From Evansella alkalicola (GTDB taxonomy: Bacteria; Bacillota; Bacilli; Bacillales; Salisediminibacteriaceae), in NCBI RefSeq assembly GCF_019042735.1, contig NZ_JAHQCR010000034.1, forward strand, positions 1 to 64,000: a stretch of 64,000 nucleotides of DNA, written 5' to 3'. Both the position numbers and the translations under genes were made by a program. Positions 52,150 to 60,550 of this stretch are shown here, piece by piece (positions within the stretch are counted from its first letter, which is position 1; each line of letters begins with the position of its first letter). Under the pieces are notes generated by a model. It had not been told where the DNA came from and ran no database searches. It was given only the letters and a program-made list of their open reading frames with translations.

Positions 52150-53610
52150 TTGAATTTAACACAAAAACTAAATATGGAATGGTTGGGGAATGTTCGCGGA
52201 GATGTCTTAGCAGGAATTGTGGTTGCATTAGCCTTAATCCCAGAAGCTATTGCCTTCTCTATTATTGCTGGAGTAGATCCTATGGTAGGTCTATACGCAT
52301 CCTTTTGTATTTGTCTTGTAATTGCTTTTATTGGGGGACGTCCTGGTATGATATCAGGGGCAACAGGAGCGATGGCCCTCCTTATGATTACATTAGTTGC
52401 TGATCACGGATTAGAGTATCTATTGGCAGCAACCATTTTGACTGGTATCTTGCAATTATTATTTGGGGTATTTAAATTGGCAAGCTTCATGAAATTCATT
52501 CCTAGGTCGGTGCTTATTGGCTTTGTTAATGCGTTGGCAATTCTCATTTTCACCTCCCAATTACAGCACTTTGTTGGTGAGACGTGGATTATGTATTCCT
52601 TGGTAGCATTAACATTATTAATTATTTACATTTTACCTCGTTTTACGAAAGCTGTTCCGTCAACACTTGTTGCCATCGTCGTGGTAACAGCAATTGCTAT
52701 CTTTATGAATGCAGGAGTTCGTACAGTAGGTGATATGGGGGCGTTATCGCAAACATTACCAATCTTCGCGCTACCTAATATTCCACTGACTTTTGAAACA
52801 CTTGCGATTATCTTTCCGTATGCATTAGCACTTGCAATCGTTGGTTTATTGGAATCACTTTTAACGGCATCCATCGTTGATGATATGACCGATACGGAAA
52901 GTGATAAAAATAAAGAAAGTCGTGGTCAAGGGATTGCAAACATGGTAACTGGATGTTTCGGTGGTATGGCAGGATGTGCCATGATTGGGCAATCTGTCAT
53001 TAATGTAAAATCTGGTGGACGTGGACGGTTATCTTCCCTTGTAGCTGGTGTAGTACTGATGTTCTTAATTATTGTATTAGGTAGTGTCGTGGTACAAATC
53101 CCAATGGCAGCCCTTGCTGGTGTCATGATCATGGTATCTATCGGTACATTTGATTGGAGTTCCTTACGTAATCTTCATAAGATTCCTCGAACAGACGCAA
53201 CAGTAATGGTAGTAACGGTTGGTACGGTTGTGTACACCCATGATTTGTCTAAAGGGGTATTAGCTGGGGTTGTCTTAAGTGCCATTTTCTTTGCTATGAA
53301 AATATCTAAGGTGAAAGTGGAGTCTTCTTTAGAATCAAAGACTATAAAAGTCTATCGCGTAAGAGGGCAGTTGTTCTTTGCATCCGTAACAGATTTATTA
53401 GAATCTTTTAACTTCAATGATGATGTAAAAAAGGTTATAATAGATGTATCTGGAGCACATCTATGGGATGACTCTGCCGTTGGAGCAATGGATAAAATAG
53501 AATCGAAGTATGAACAAAAGGGAATAGAAGTGGTCATACGAGGATTAAATAAGGAAAGCTCGCTCTTAATGGATAAAATCGGAGGCCTAAGTAAAGCTTC
53601 AGGACATTAA
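52150..53610 (+). CDS. SulP/SLC26 anion transporter with STAS domain, module 2
   Basis: 486 residues, clearly paralogous to the transporter at 49260-50708 along the full length, including GIVVALALIPEAIAFSIIAGVDPMVGLYAS, GCFGGMAGCAMIGQSVINVKSGGRGRLS and the STAS domain (VKKVIIDVSGAHLWDDSAVGAMDKI). The TTG at 52150 has GAGGTG 6 nt upstream; the ATG at 52132 places that site inside the gene. Followed after 57 bp by uspA, as in module 1. The two modules differ mainly in the STAS domain, so they may be regulated differently. Confidence 0.88.
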   Translation: MNLTQKLNMEWLGNVRGDVLAGIVVALALIPEAIAFSIIAGVDPMVGLYASFCICLVIAFIGGRPGMISGATGAMALLMITLVADHGLEYLLAATILTGILQLLFGVFKLASFMKFIPRSVLIGFVNALAILIFTSQLQHFVGETWIMYSLVALTLLIIYILPRFTKAVPSTLVAIVVVTAIAIFMNAGVRTVGDMGALSQTLPIFALPNIPLTFETLAIIFPYALALAIVGLLESLLTASIVDDMTDTESDKNKESRGQGIANMVTGCFGGMAGCAMIGQSVINVKSGGRGRLSSLVAGVVLMFLIIVLGSVVVQIPMAALAGVMIMVSIGTFDWSSLRNLHKIPRTDATVMVVTVGTVVYTHDLSKGVLAGVVLSAIFFAMKISKVKVESSLESKTIKVYRVRGQLFFASVTDLLESFNFNDDVKKVIIDVSGAHLWDDSAVGAMDKIESKYEQKGIEVVIRGLNKESSLLMDKIGGLSKASGH

Positions 53611-53667
53611 TGGGTCAGTAGTATTGGAAGGGAGTCAATACTATATGGCGCAGTAGGGGGCCTTGAC

Positions 53668-54087
53668 ATGTTTTCGAAACTAGTATTGGCTACCGATGGT
53701 TCCGATCATTCCCATCGTGCAGCAGACAAAGCTATTGAACTAGCAAAGTTATCTGGAAATGCAAGTATTGAAATTATTTACGTGGTAGATGGAAGTAAAT
53801 CCAAATCTGACGTATTGCAATACGGTGATACAGCTACTGTCACGAAAAAGCGGGAAGAGATGTTATCCATTTTTAGCAACAAAATAGCAGGGGAAGGTAT
53901 CCCTTCTAGTATCAAGATTCTCCACGGAGTTCCAGCTGAAACGATCATCAAACATGTTAATGATAACAATTTTGATTGTTTGATTTTAGGTAGTCGTGGT
54001 AGAAGTAGAGTTCAAACCATGATATTAGGAAGTGTTAGTCATAAAGTAATGAAGTACGTAAAAGCGCCTGTATTAATGGTTAAATAA
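53668..54087 (+). CDS. Universal stress protein (UspA family), module 2
   Basis: 139 residues, Usp fold with LATDGSDHSHRAADKAIELAK, YVVDGSKSKSDVLQYG and the nucleotide loop ILGSRGRSRVQTMILGSVSHKVMKYVKAPVLMVK. Paired with SulP module 2 and expected to bind ATP. The ATG follows GGGGGCC, a weak site. Strong terminator downstream. Confidence 0.87.
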   Translation: MFSKLVLATDGSDHSHRAADKAIELAKLSGNASIEIIYVVDGSKSKSDVLQYGDTATVTKKREEMLSIFSNKIAGEGIPSSIKILHGVPAETIIKHVNDNNFDCLILGSRGRSRVQTMILGSVSHKVMKYVKAPVLMVK

Positions 54088-54092
54088 AAGTG

Positions 54093-54128
54093 ATTGGACC
54101 AACACTTATGTGTATGGTCCAATTTTTG
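54093..54128 (+). terminator. Terminator of sulP-uspA module 2
   Basis: ATTGGACCA (54093-54101) with TGGTCCAAT (54115-54123), loop 13 nt, then T4G. Confidence 0.85.
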
Positions 54129-54156
54129 ATTCCTTTGAAATAAGGGGGGAATATAT

Positions 54157-54360
54157 ATGGAAATTAAGTTCCAACGCTCATTGACACAAGAAGAGCAGGA
54201 AAAAGTAAGGCTATATGTGGGTTTTTATCGTGGTATCTCCTGTTTTAAGGAGGATGATCTAGTAGAAATTACTCCAAAAGAAGGTTTTGCAGGTAATGAA
54301 TTCTTAGCCACCTTAAAAACTATTAGGATTCCTATAAAAAACGTTAATGTGCAATATTAG
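54157..54360 (+). CDS. Small hypothetical protein (67 aa)
   Basis: EIKFQRSLTQEEQEKVRLYVGFYRGISCFKEDDLVEITPKEGFAGNEFLATLKTIRIPIKNVNVQY: helical N-terminus, beta-strand C-terminus, no membrane segment. AAGGGGGGA lies 9 nt before the ATG, so translation is likely. Family not recognised. Confidence 0.65.
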   Translation: MEIKFQRSLTQEEQEKVRLYVGFYRGISCFKEDDLVEITPKEGFAGNEFLATLKTIRIPIKNVNVQY

Positions 54361-54383
54361 CATGGACGTTTTTTTGTTATAAA

Positions 54384-54420
54384 AATAAACCACGATTCCA
54401 ATGATAGAAAGTGGTTTATC
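54384..54420. terminator. Hairpin between convergent genes
   Basis: ATAAACCAC (54385-54393) with GTGGTTTAT (54411-54419), loop about 17 nt with extra GATT pairing. Confidence 0.7.
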
Positions 54421-54425
54421 AACTC

Positions 54426-55037
54426 TTATTTGGTTGCAATAGCTACACCGAGAGGATAATGGCGACTTTCTTGTGGAGGTTCGAACATTACTCCGTTTTG
54501 GAAGTAAAACTCCACAGTTGAAAAGTCGTTAAAGAGTGCCTTAAATTCCTCCTGAGTAAGTTGAAAATAATGATATGGCCATTTAGATGGATAGTCTCTA
54601 CCTTCTCCAAAAGGAGTGGACAAAATTAAAGTTCCTTTCGGATTAAGTAATGAAAGCATTTGTTTTATAAAGTAACGATCATCCTTAACGTGCTCAATAG
54701 TTTCAAATGAAACAATCGAGTCAAACGTATTAATCTTACTTTTTAAGTTTTTGTCCATGACATCAGCTGTAGTAAAAGTCATTTTTGGATTCAGGTAGTG
54801 AATGTTAGCATATGCTATCGCTTTCTCGTCAATGTCTGCTCCCACAACTTCCGTTACTTTGTTTACAGAATAATCTAATAGCATTTTACTACCATAACCA
54901 GCACCACAAGCTATATCAAGGACTCGTCCATGAACATGGCTGCTAGCAAAATAATACCGGGCACAGTGTTCTAACAAGAGTCCATTATCTGGCTTCATTT
55001 GTTCTGGGATTACCCGTTCTCCAGTATAATCCAACAT
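54426..55037 (-). CDS. SAM-dependent methyltransferase, copy 1
   Basis: 203 residues, class I methyltransferase. Motif I VLDIACGAGYGSKML (about 40-54), motif II acidic VGADIDEKAIAYA, and DSIVSFETIEHVKD with PKGTLILSTPFGEG later. The N-terminal TGERVIPEQMKPDNGLLLEHCARYYFA module is common to a group of bacillus glycan/antibiotic-related methyltransferases. Substrate unknown. The start ATG has no strong site (TAAGCGGTGATTATTTT). Confidence 0.82.
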   Translation of the reverse strand: MLDYTGERVIPEQMKPDNGLLLEHCARYYFASSHVHGRVLDIACGAGYGSKMLLDYSVNKVTEVVGADIDEKAIAYANIHYLNPKMTFTTADVMDKNLKSKINTFDSIVSFETIEHVKDDRYFIKQMLSLLNPKGTLILSTPFGEGRDYPSKWPYHYFQLTQEEFKALFNDFSTVEFYFQNGVMFEPPQESRHYPLGVAIATK

Positions 55038-55365
55038 AAAATAATCACCGCTTATTTTATTTTGTTTTAAATTTTCACCGGATTGGTGGAAAAATGATTT
55101 GTTACGAGGGTTCCGAGGATAGAGAGGAATCTTTTAAGGGAATTTTGAACACTTCCTTTATTATTACAATTAAAAAAATCTAGTATTTTTTCAAAGAGAA
55201 ACGTTTGTCTTTTGTTTTTTTGTTCCTGCACAAGACTTACATAAAACGAAAATATCATCTTATTTGGATATCGCCTACTACTTATGACTTATAAACCATA
55301 TTACCACAGGGAGTGGTTAGATTGTAGTAAGAACATCGTTTTTTAGAATATTATTCAATGTTCAG
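55038..55365. other. Intergenic stretch between two methyltransferase genes
   Basis: 328 bp, AT-rich, with no ribosome binding site and no convincing frame. I see no hairpin with a T-run. The only open frame (minus, 55067-55258) lacks a start signal. Confidence 0.4.
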
Positions 55366-56019
55366 CTACAAAATGGCAGTATCCTTTCTTGCCACAACAA
55401 TCGCTTTGGGATATGCCATATTGTCTTGTTTATTTTTCTCAATGACAACTCCTCGCTGGAAATAAATTTCTACTTGAATGAATGCTATTCCCAATCCATC
55501 GTTATACAATAAATCATAAATTTCCTTTTCGGTTAAACCAAATAAATGGTCATGACTCTTTTGGGGCTGTTTCTTTTTGGTCTTTAATGGAATAGACAGA
55601 ATAAGCATACCACCGGGGTGTAGGGAATGATATATTGTTGTTAAAAATTCTTTGTGGTTTTGTATAACTGAAAAAAGTTCTAAAGACACGATTGTATTAT
55701 ATAAGTCTTTATTATCCAATAAACAATTATTAGGATTAATTAGTTGAAAAGATAGAAGTGGATGATAGTGATATTTATGTGCAAGTTCTACAGCTTCTTT
55801 GTTGAAATCCATTCCTCTTAATTCTGTGATAACCTTCTTCTTTGCTTTTGCCACTAATTTAGTTCCATATCCGAACCCACAACCTAAGTCTAAAACTCGT
55901 CCCTTACAATAGGGGAGTATAAAATAATACCGTGCTAAATACTCTAAAAATTCACCACTTGATGGGTCTACCTTAAGTGGTATTGATCGTATTGCATTTT
56001 CTTTTATCAAACTTTTCAC
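55366..56019 (-). CDS. SAM-dependent methyltransferase, copy 2 (diverged)
   Basis: 217 residues, paralogous to the preceding gene: RSIPLKVDPSSGEFLEYLARYYFILPYCKGRVLDLGCGFGYGTKLV, RGMDFNKEAVELAH, NTIVSLELFSVIQNHKEFL, PGGMLILSIPLKTKK. The post-II motif ETIEH of copy 1 is changed to LELFS, so catalysis or substrate may differ. Weak ribosome binding (AAAGATAGCGGTG). Both lie on the minus strand 330 bp apart, so probably separate units. Confidence 0.78.
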   Translation of the reverse strand: MKSLIKENAIRSIPLKVDPSSGEFLEYLARYYFILPYCKGRVLDLGCGFGYGTKLVAKAKKKVITELRGMDFNKEAVELAHKYHYHPLLSFQLINPNNCLLDNKDLYNTIVSLELFSVIQNHKEFLTTIYHSLHPGGMLILSIPLKTKKKQPQKSHDHLFGLTEKEIYDLLYNDGLGIAFIQVEIYFQRGVVIEKNKQDNMAYPKAIVVARKDTAIL

Positions 56020-56226
56020 CGCTATCTTTTATATTTTTAATGAATGTATGTTCTTATACTATATCAAGGGACTGAATAAAAGTTAAGATTTTAAAATTGT
56101 TCCTGAGATTTTTAGTAATTGGGATGTTAAGTTCTAGGAGTACAGATAGTAAAACAATATATCTTTTATTAACAATCGTTTATTTTCATAAACGGTAATT
56201 GTATAACACTAAACTAATGATGAAAA

Positions 56227-56961
56227 TCAACTATTCCTCTTTAACAATTCTAAGTCCTCTAATAAACCCTTCCAATCTGCAAAGTCATCTGGTTCTGCTA
56301 GGTCATATTTGTTCTTTATTCCACTTAACACATCAGCAAATACAGTATGAAAATCCCCGTTGTAGCGATTAGTAAAATCATTAATATCCTGTTCAATTTC
56401 TCTAATTAGATCTTCTTTCGTTTGATTTCGTATCTTTTGTTGTTGGTGTATGCTTTGTATCCGCGAAGCCCAGATGCCATCCTTCCAGTAAAACTCGTTA
56501 TGTTTCGGAAAAGAAGAATATCCTACCTGTTCAATAGTCTCCATTCCATTTTTAACCATACTCTTGATAGTCGTTCGAGAAACGCCTAACTGCTCACCCA
56601 ATTCACTGCTTCGTAATAAAAAGGATGGTTGGTATGTAATATGAAGGGCCCCATGATCCGTTAGGAGCAAGTACAGTGAGTCTAAGTAATACTTAGTAAG
56701 TGCAAAATTTTCAACACTTAGTGTGTTGCTAACAAGGTATTCAACGATATAAGTCATTAGGTATTGGACCTTTTCGATGTCGATGTTTTTGCTAAACACC
56801 GTGTCATCAGTCGGTGAAATCCCTACTACGTAACTATTGAATTTCAATTGCGTAGCATAAGTCGATAGAGAGAATTTTGTTACACAATCAATAGAAGTAT
56901 TTTCTTGAATCTGTGTTACTAAAAGATGAATGACTTGTGCTTTACCCTCAGAAATTTCCAC
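56227..56961 (-). CDS. Hypothetical HTH-containing protein of mobile-element type
   Basis: About 244 residues. The middle holds a probable helix-turn-helix, LLRSSELGEQLGVSRTTIKSMVKNGMETIEQVGYSSFPKHNEFYW, followed by ASRIQSIHQQQKIRNQTKEDLIREIEQDINDF. The N-terminal 120 residues are helical with no known motif. AAGGAGG lies 8 nt before the GTG at 56961; the ATG further up places the site inside the gene. A degenerate copy exists at 45019-45280. Family not recognised; DNA binding is inference. Confidence 0.65.
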   Translation of the reverse strand: MEISEGKAQVIHLLVTQIQENTSIDCVTKFSLSTYATQLKFNSYVVGISPTDDTVFSKNIDIEKVQYLMTYIVEYLVSNTLSVENFALTKYYLDSLYLLLTDHGALHITYQPSFLLRSSELGEQLGVSRTTIKSMVKNGMETIEQVGYSSFPKHNEFYWKDGIWASRIQSIHQQQKIRNQTKEDLIREIEQDINDFTNRYNGDFHTVFADVLSGIKNKYDLAEPDDFADWKGLLEDLELLKRNS

Positions 56962-57111
56962 ATCCAACACCTCCTTTTTAACCATCATAACAGGAAATGA
57001 AACGAAAACATATTTAAGGTGTGCCCTGTGTTTGACTTTATTTCAAAGGAATAGCGATTGAAGCTTAAAATCATCTTGATATGGCTTCGTAGGTTGTATT
57101 AATATAATATT

Positions 57112-57129
57112 AAAGAACGTTTGTTCTTT
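57112..57129. promoter_or_regulatory. LexA-box-like palindrome upstream of small gene
   Basis: AAAGAAC-GTTT-GTTCTTT, a perfect 18-bp palindrome. The core GAAC-N4-GTTC is that of the bacillus LexA (DinR) site, though the flanking C/G of the consensus are A/T here. It begins 4 bp after a TATAAT (57103-57108) and 40 bp before the ATG at 57169, a position suited to repression. Confidence 0.55.
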
Positions 57130-57168
57130 TTTGGAAACTATAATGATGTTTTAGAGGGGGAGTAATTT

Positions 57169-57354
57169 ATGGTGAATCGAAAGAAGATAGAAGAATTTGA
57201 TGATGCTTTTCCCGATGGAGTCTTTGCTTTTCCGCCTAGTCCTAACGAACAAAAGGTGAGGACAAGAGCGCTGGCAGAATACTGTAAGCAAAACGGTAAA
57301 TTACCTAAGGATTTATCCGAAGAAGAAATGCGTCAGTTCATAGTAAACGATTAG
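57169..57354 (+). CDS. Small hypothetical protein (61 aa)
   Basis: MVNRKKIEEFDDAFPDGVFAFPPSPNEQKVRTRALAEYCKQNGKLPKDLSEEEMRQF (shortened here to its main parts: an acidic N-terminus, FAFPPSP, and a helical LAEYCKQNGKLPKDL end). AGGGGGAG 9 nt before the ATG. Family not recognised. The GAAC-GTTC palindrome at its promoter could place it under DNA-damage control. Mutually exclusive hairpins follow it at 57394-57438. Confidence 0.6.
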   Translation: MVNRKKIEEFDDAFPDGVFAFPPSPNEQKVRTRALAEYCKQNGKLPKDLSEEEMRQFIVND

Positions 57355-57676
57355 TGCCTATTTCTTATAGAGTGGCACTACTGATCACTTCGGGGTAAGA
57401 GGTGATTAGTTATTGCTTTGACCTCACCCCTTACCCAATTAAATAAACACACCTCCGGTTACACCTAATTAACATTCCATTTCGAGGAAGAGGGATTAAG
57501 AAGTTGAACATCTTTGGGTTTCAAAAATTTGATTTTAGGAGTTTTTAAGGGGTCTCTTTTCGTGAAAAGATATATAAGTAACATAATAATAATTATAGAA
57601 TTATTCAAACACGAATGTTGTGGTAGTAGTTTAGTGGAATGTAGAGTGTTACTACACAGAAAAGGGTGAATGTAAA
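57355..57676. other. Intergenic stretch with overlapping hairpins
   Basis: AGTGCC (57354) can pair with GGCACT (about 57374). GGGTAAGAGGTGA (about 57395-57407) can pair with TCACCCCTTACCC (about 57424-57436) with one mismatch, or its GGTGATTA part with the TGATCAC before it. No T-run. Otherwise no gene is seen before the HNH start. Confidence 0.4.
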
Positions 57677-58234
57677 ATGGAGATATCGGTCGTAAAAGGG
57701 AATTGTTGTCGTATTTATAAAAAATGCCGAATATGCAAAGAGGTTAAATATTACATGGAGTTTAGAGCAAAAGGCGGCGGTAAAGGAAAGCGAAGAGGTT
57801 ATTGTTTAGAATGTACCCCTTTTAGAGAGGAACATAAGGTAGAGGATATATTATTCAGTTATGACAGCAGCATTCTAAGTGATAGTGAACAAATTTATAT
57901 AAAAGGTAAGACTAGTAGCGGAAAACGATACAAGAGTGCGATCGATTACGATGTAGCTTGTATTCTAGTAAACGAGGGCAATGTTAGAGTTGTCCATGAG
58001 AAACTTATACTTAACTTATTTAATAGGAAAACTTTCAGGGAGTTTATCTTCAATCGTGATAATTATACATGTCACTATTGTGGTGAGTTTGGAAATACTA
58101 TTGATCATGTTTTACCTCGATCGAAGGGTGGGAAGAAGACAGTAAAAAATTGTGTTTGCGCTTGTTTTGTCTGTAACCGAAACAAGGGATATAAAGATTA
58201 TGAAAATTTTATAGAAAAGGGATTGTGTAAGTAG
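57677..58234 (+). CDS. HNH endonuclease with N-terminal zinc ribbon
   Basis: 185 residues. N-terminal zinc ribbon KKCRICKEVKYYMEF ... GYCLECTPF (CxxC, CxxC); C-terminal HNH nuclease YTCHYCGEFGNTIDHVLPRSKGG ... CVCACFVCNRNKG, with DH as the catalytic pair and four structural cysteines. Such enzymes are common as homing, restriction or phage-type nucleases. ATG with AAAGGGTGA. Stands alone; the following 600 bp hold only a terminator. Confidence 0.85.
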   Translation: MEISVVKGNCCRIYKKCRICKEVKYYMEFRAKGGGKGKRRGYCLECTPFREEHKVEDILFSYDSSILSDSEQIYIKGKTSSGKRYKSAIDYDVACILVNEGNVRVVHEKLILNLFNRKTFREFIFNRDNYTCHYCGEFGNTIDHVLPRSKGGKKTVKNCVCACFVCNRNKGYKDYENFIEKGLCK

Positions 58235-58851
58235 TTTACAGGATTATTGTTTTTTCTCAACGTATAAGATATGTCAATTAACCACGGGTGCTAAACTAAT
58301 CTAAGTTTATTCTTAATAGCTGTTTATAGGGATTAGGAATTGAAGATTAAAAAGTCTGTCTGATTGAAGTGTAGAGAGAAACAAATGATAGATGATGTGG
58401 CATAGTTTATACCGAAAACATGTACAATGTATATACAACACACATACAACATATATAAAACATCTATACTAACTATATATTTAAGTAGAGAAGGCTTTGT
58501 TGTAGTATTCATAACGTGCATTGGTACTAAACTACAATCTAATGGCAGAAGTTGTTCCAACATTGTAACAATATTGTTCACGCATTGATGAAATTAACGC
58601 AATAATTATGTATTGATATAACGTCCTGAAAACAGAAATGTTTAGGGAGAGTAAGGTGGTAAAATACCTTAGTCTTTTTTCTTGCTTAATGGAAGAAATT
58701 ACATCCACGAGATTGCCATGAATCTGCCGATAAGGTTAGTACGGACTAAATTAGCAAGTTGGAGTAAAAGCATTTTTACGGAAAAGCTTTGACTACTAAG
58801 CTAGTTTAGCACTTGTGTAAAATTTTACTAACCATAGTGGAGGCGAGCAAA
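58235..58851. other. Intergenic stretch with a terminator-like hairpin
   Basis: No gene is supported. TAAGGT (58652) with ACCTTA (58666-58671) followed by GTCTTTTTTC is a plausible terminator at 58650-58682, but it lies 420 bp past the HNH stop. A TACAACAC/TACAACAT-rich tract occurs at 58430-58470. Confidence 0.45.
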
Positions 58852-59481
58852 GTGCAACAAATAACTGTGAGCAAAGTAGCGAATAACGTAGGAGTTCACG
58901 CGAATACTTTAAATAATTGGTTTAACTCCTTAAGTCAAAGGAATATTCATCATTTAAATACGAAAAAGGTAGGAGCTAGAAATACTAAGGTTTATGATAG
59001 TTTAGATTTAAAAATTGCAATTCACATTAATAGATTGAGTGCCGAAGAAAATATCCCCTTGGACGATATCTTTGATAATCTACACATGTTTTTTGATTTA
59101 AGAAGAATAGGTGTAGACCAAAATGAGGAAGGACTATTGATGATGGATATACCATCTGAACAAGGTTTTACAGATACAGAAATATGGGAAAAGGTAGCTG
59201 ATGAATTGGAAAAATATAAACAAGAAATTCATGAATTGATTAGATCCACTTATATGGAAATTGATAAAGAGGGAAGAATTAAAGAACTTCGGGACCTCCA
59301 CCATATAATTATTGCATTAGAGGTTAAAGCGCTAAATACTTGGCAGGAAAATAATAAAGTTAAATATAAGTGGATGAAGATCTTCAAAAAAGATAATTCA
59401 TTAGAAAGAGACAAATTCGTTAAAAATTATGTGAATGACAACTTTAGTGAATTGGTTAACAAGCATATTTTAAATGAATAA
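58852..59481 (+). CDS. MerR/HTH-17-like DNA-binding protein
   Basis: 209 residues. The N-terminus ITVSKVANNVGVHANTLNNWFNSLSQRNIHHLNTKKVGARNTKVYDSLDLKIAIHI has the MerR-like winged-helix pattern (HTH, wing, then Y-D/S-x-x-D-L). A helical region (about 100-165, EIWEKVADELEKYKQEIHELIRSTYMEI) suggests dimerisation. RacA-like or plasmid partition adaptors have this plan. GTG at 58852 with GTGGAGG; an upstream ATG lacks a site. Target unknown. Confidence 0.65.
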   Translation: MQQITVSKVANNVGVHANTLNNWFNSLSQRNIHHLNTKKVGARNTKVYDSLDLKIAIHINRLSAEENIPLDDIFDNLHMFFDLRRIGVDQNEEGLLMMDIPSEQGFTDTEIWEKVADELEKYKQEIHELIRSTYMEIDKEGRIKELRDLHHIIIALEVKALNTWQENNKVKYKWMKIFKKDNSLERDKFVKNYVNDNFSELVNKHILNE

Positions 59482-60274
59482 ATGACCTGCAGTGGAGAAA
59501 GTTGTTTGCCTTCTCTACTGATTTAATCTTCTCTTCAAAAAGATAAACGAATGCCGGACTATTTTTTTTCCAAAGTTTCCACATATAATTGGTGGTAAAA
59601 AAGGAACAATTTTCCTTGTGTTATTGGGGATGTAGGATATTTTTACTTGCCAGTGGCTCATTTAGTCGTAGCATTTTTAATTGCATAACCTGTGTATTTT
59701 TTTGTGTTTGCAAATACCCTGTTTATTCAAGGGTTAGGGCTACATTTAGGAGCTGATTTTCTTATGTGAATATATAGCTTAAATTGCACTTTAAATTTCG
59801 CCGCTTGATTGCAATTTTGTTTGTTTCACATAATCCCATAAACAGAACATCACCCACAAGGTATGGGTTCTTTTACCAGTTTACCGAAACGAATAGGCTA
59901 TCTATAATAAAAATATAAGTTAATCTTTTATTCTAATTTCTATCTGAGGATAGGATGTATCGTGCCGCGCAATGCGGAAAACTATTCTATTGTTTGTTAA
60001 GTCGTTTCAATTTTTGTAGAAAAAATGACTTAGAATATAATCGTAAGAAGTAAGTAATTCTATTATTTATTTCTAAAAGGGAAAAAAGCCCGCTTGTTGA
60101 CATTATCTCTAGATGTCTACAAGTGGGCTTTTTCATATGGGGAAGGGATGAGATAAGAGAAGAAAAAGATCCATCATAGCTGCCCTTCAAAAATATATAC
60201 AATAGGTGGAATTGATTTCTGCAATATCCCCTTATCAAGCTTTCAAAAAATTTTTTTTCGAAGGAGAAATAACA
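59482..60274. other. Non-coding tract with two hairpins
   Basis: CAGTGGAGAA (59491-59500) pairs with TTCTCTACTG (59511-59520), a likely terminator for the preceding gene. AAAAAGCCCGCTTGTTGACAT (stem from 60083) pairs with ATGTCTACAAGTGGGC and T5 (to 60134), a strong terminator with no gene directly before it. No frame is supported in between. Confidence 0.6.
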
Positions 60275-60550
60275 ATGAAACGAAAGTCAAGAAACAGCAT
60301 AACAAAACTAGAGAAAAGAATATTGGAACAGATTTATAAGTATCGTTTTCTAACGAACAAACTATTAGCTTTAATTCTTTTTAACCACTTAGACTCTTGT
60401 ATTGATACTAAAAAAACGTATGTGTCAAAGGCTATAAAGAGGCTTCGTGAAGAAGAAGGGCTAATATCTTCAAAGAGTAGTGACAATGATTCAAAGGAAG
60501 ATATTCATTTATTAAAAAAAAAGGTGTGGATTTTGTTAAGGGTTATATAA
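60275..60550 (+). CDS. Replication-relaxation family protein, N-terminal part (frame split at A9)
   Basis: The first 91 codons: RNSITKLEKRILEQIYKYRFLTNKLLALILF ... KTYVSKAIKRLREEEGLIS is the winged-HTH start of the replication-relaxation family (PF13814 type), found on plasmids and integrated elements. The frame reaches KKKVWILLRVI and stops. With one more A in the A9 run (60514-60522) it would read KKKGVDFVKGYIKVD and pass into the next frame. GAAGGAG before the ATG. Confidence 0.72.
   Translation: MKRKSRNSITKLEKRILEQIYKYRFLTNKLLALILFNHLDSCIDTKKTYVSKAIKRLREEEGLISSKSSDNDSKEDIHLLKKKVWILLRVI

Noticed and set aside
55067..55258. 63-codon minus-strand frame between methyltransferases
   Set aside because: No ribosome binding site and low-complexity basic composition.
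58333..58581. 82-codon minus-strand frame
   Set aside because: Arises from a repetitive TACAACA-type tract; no ribosome binding site.
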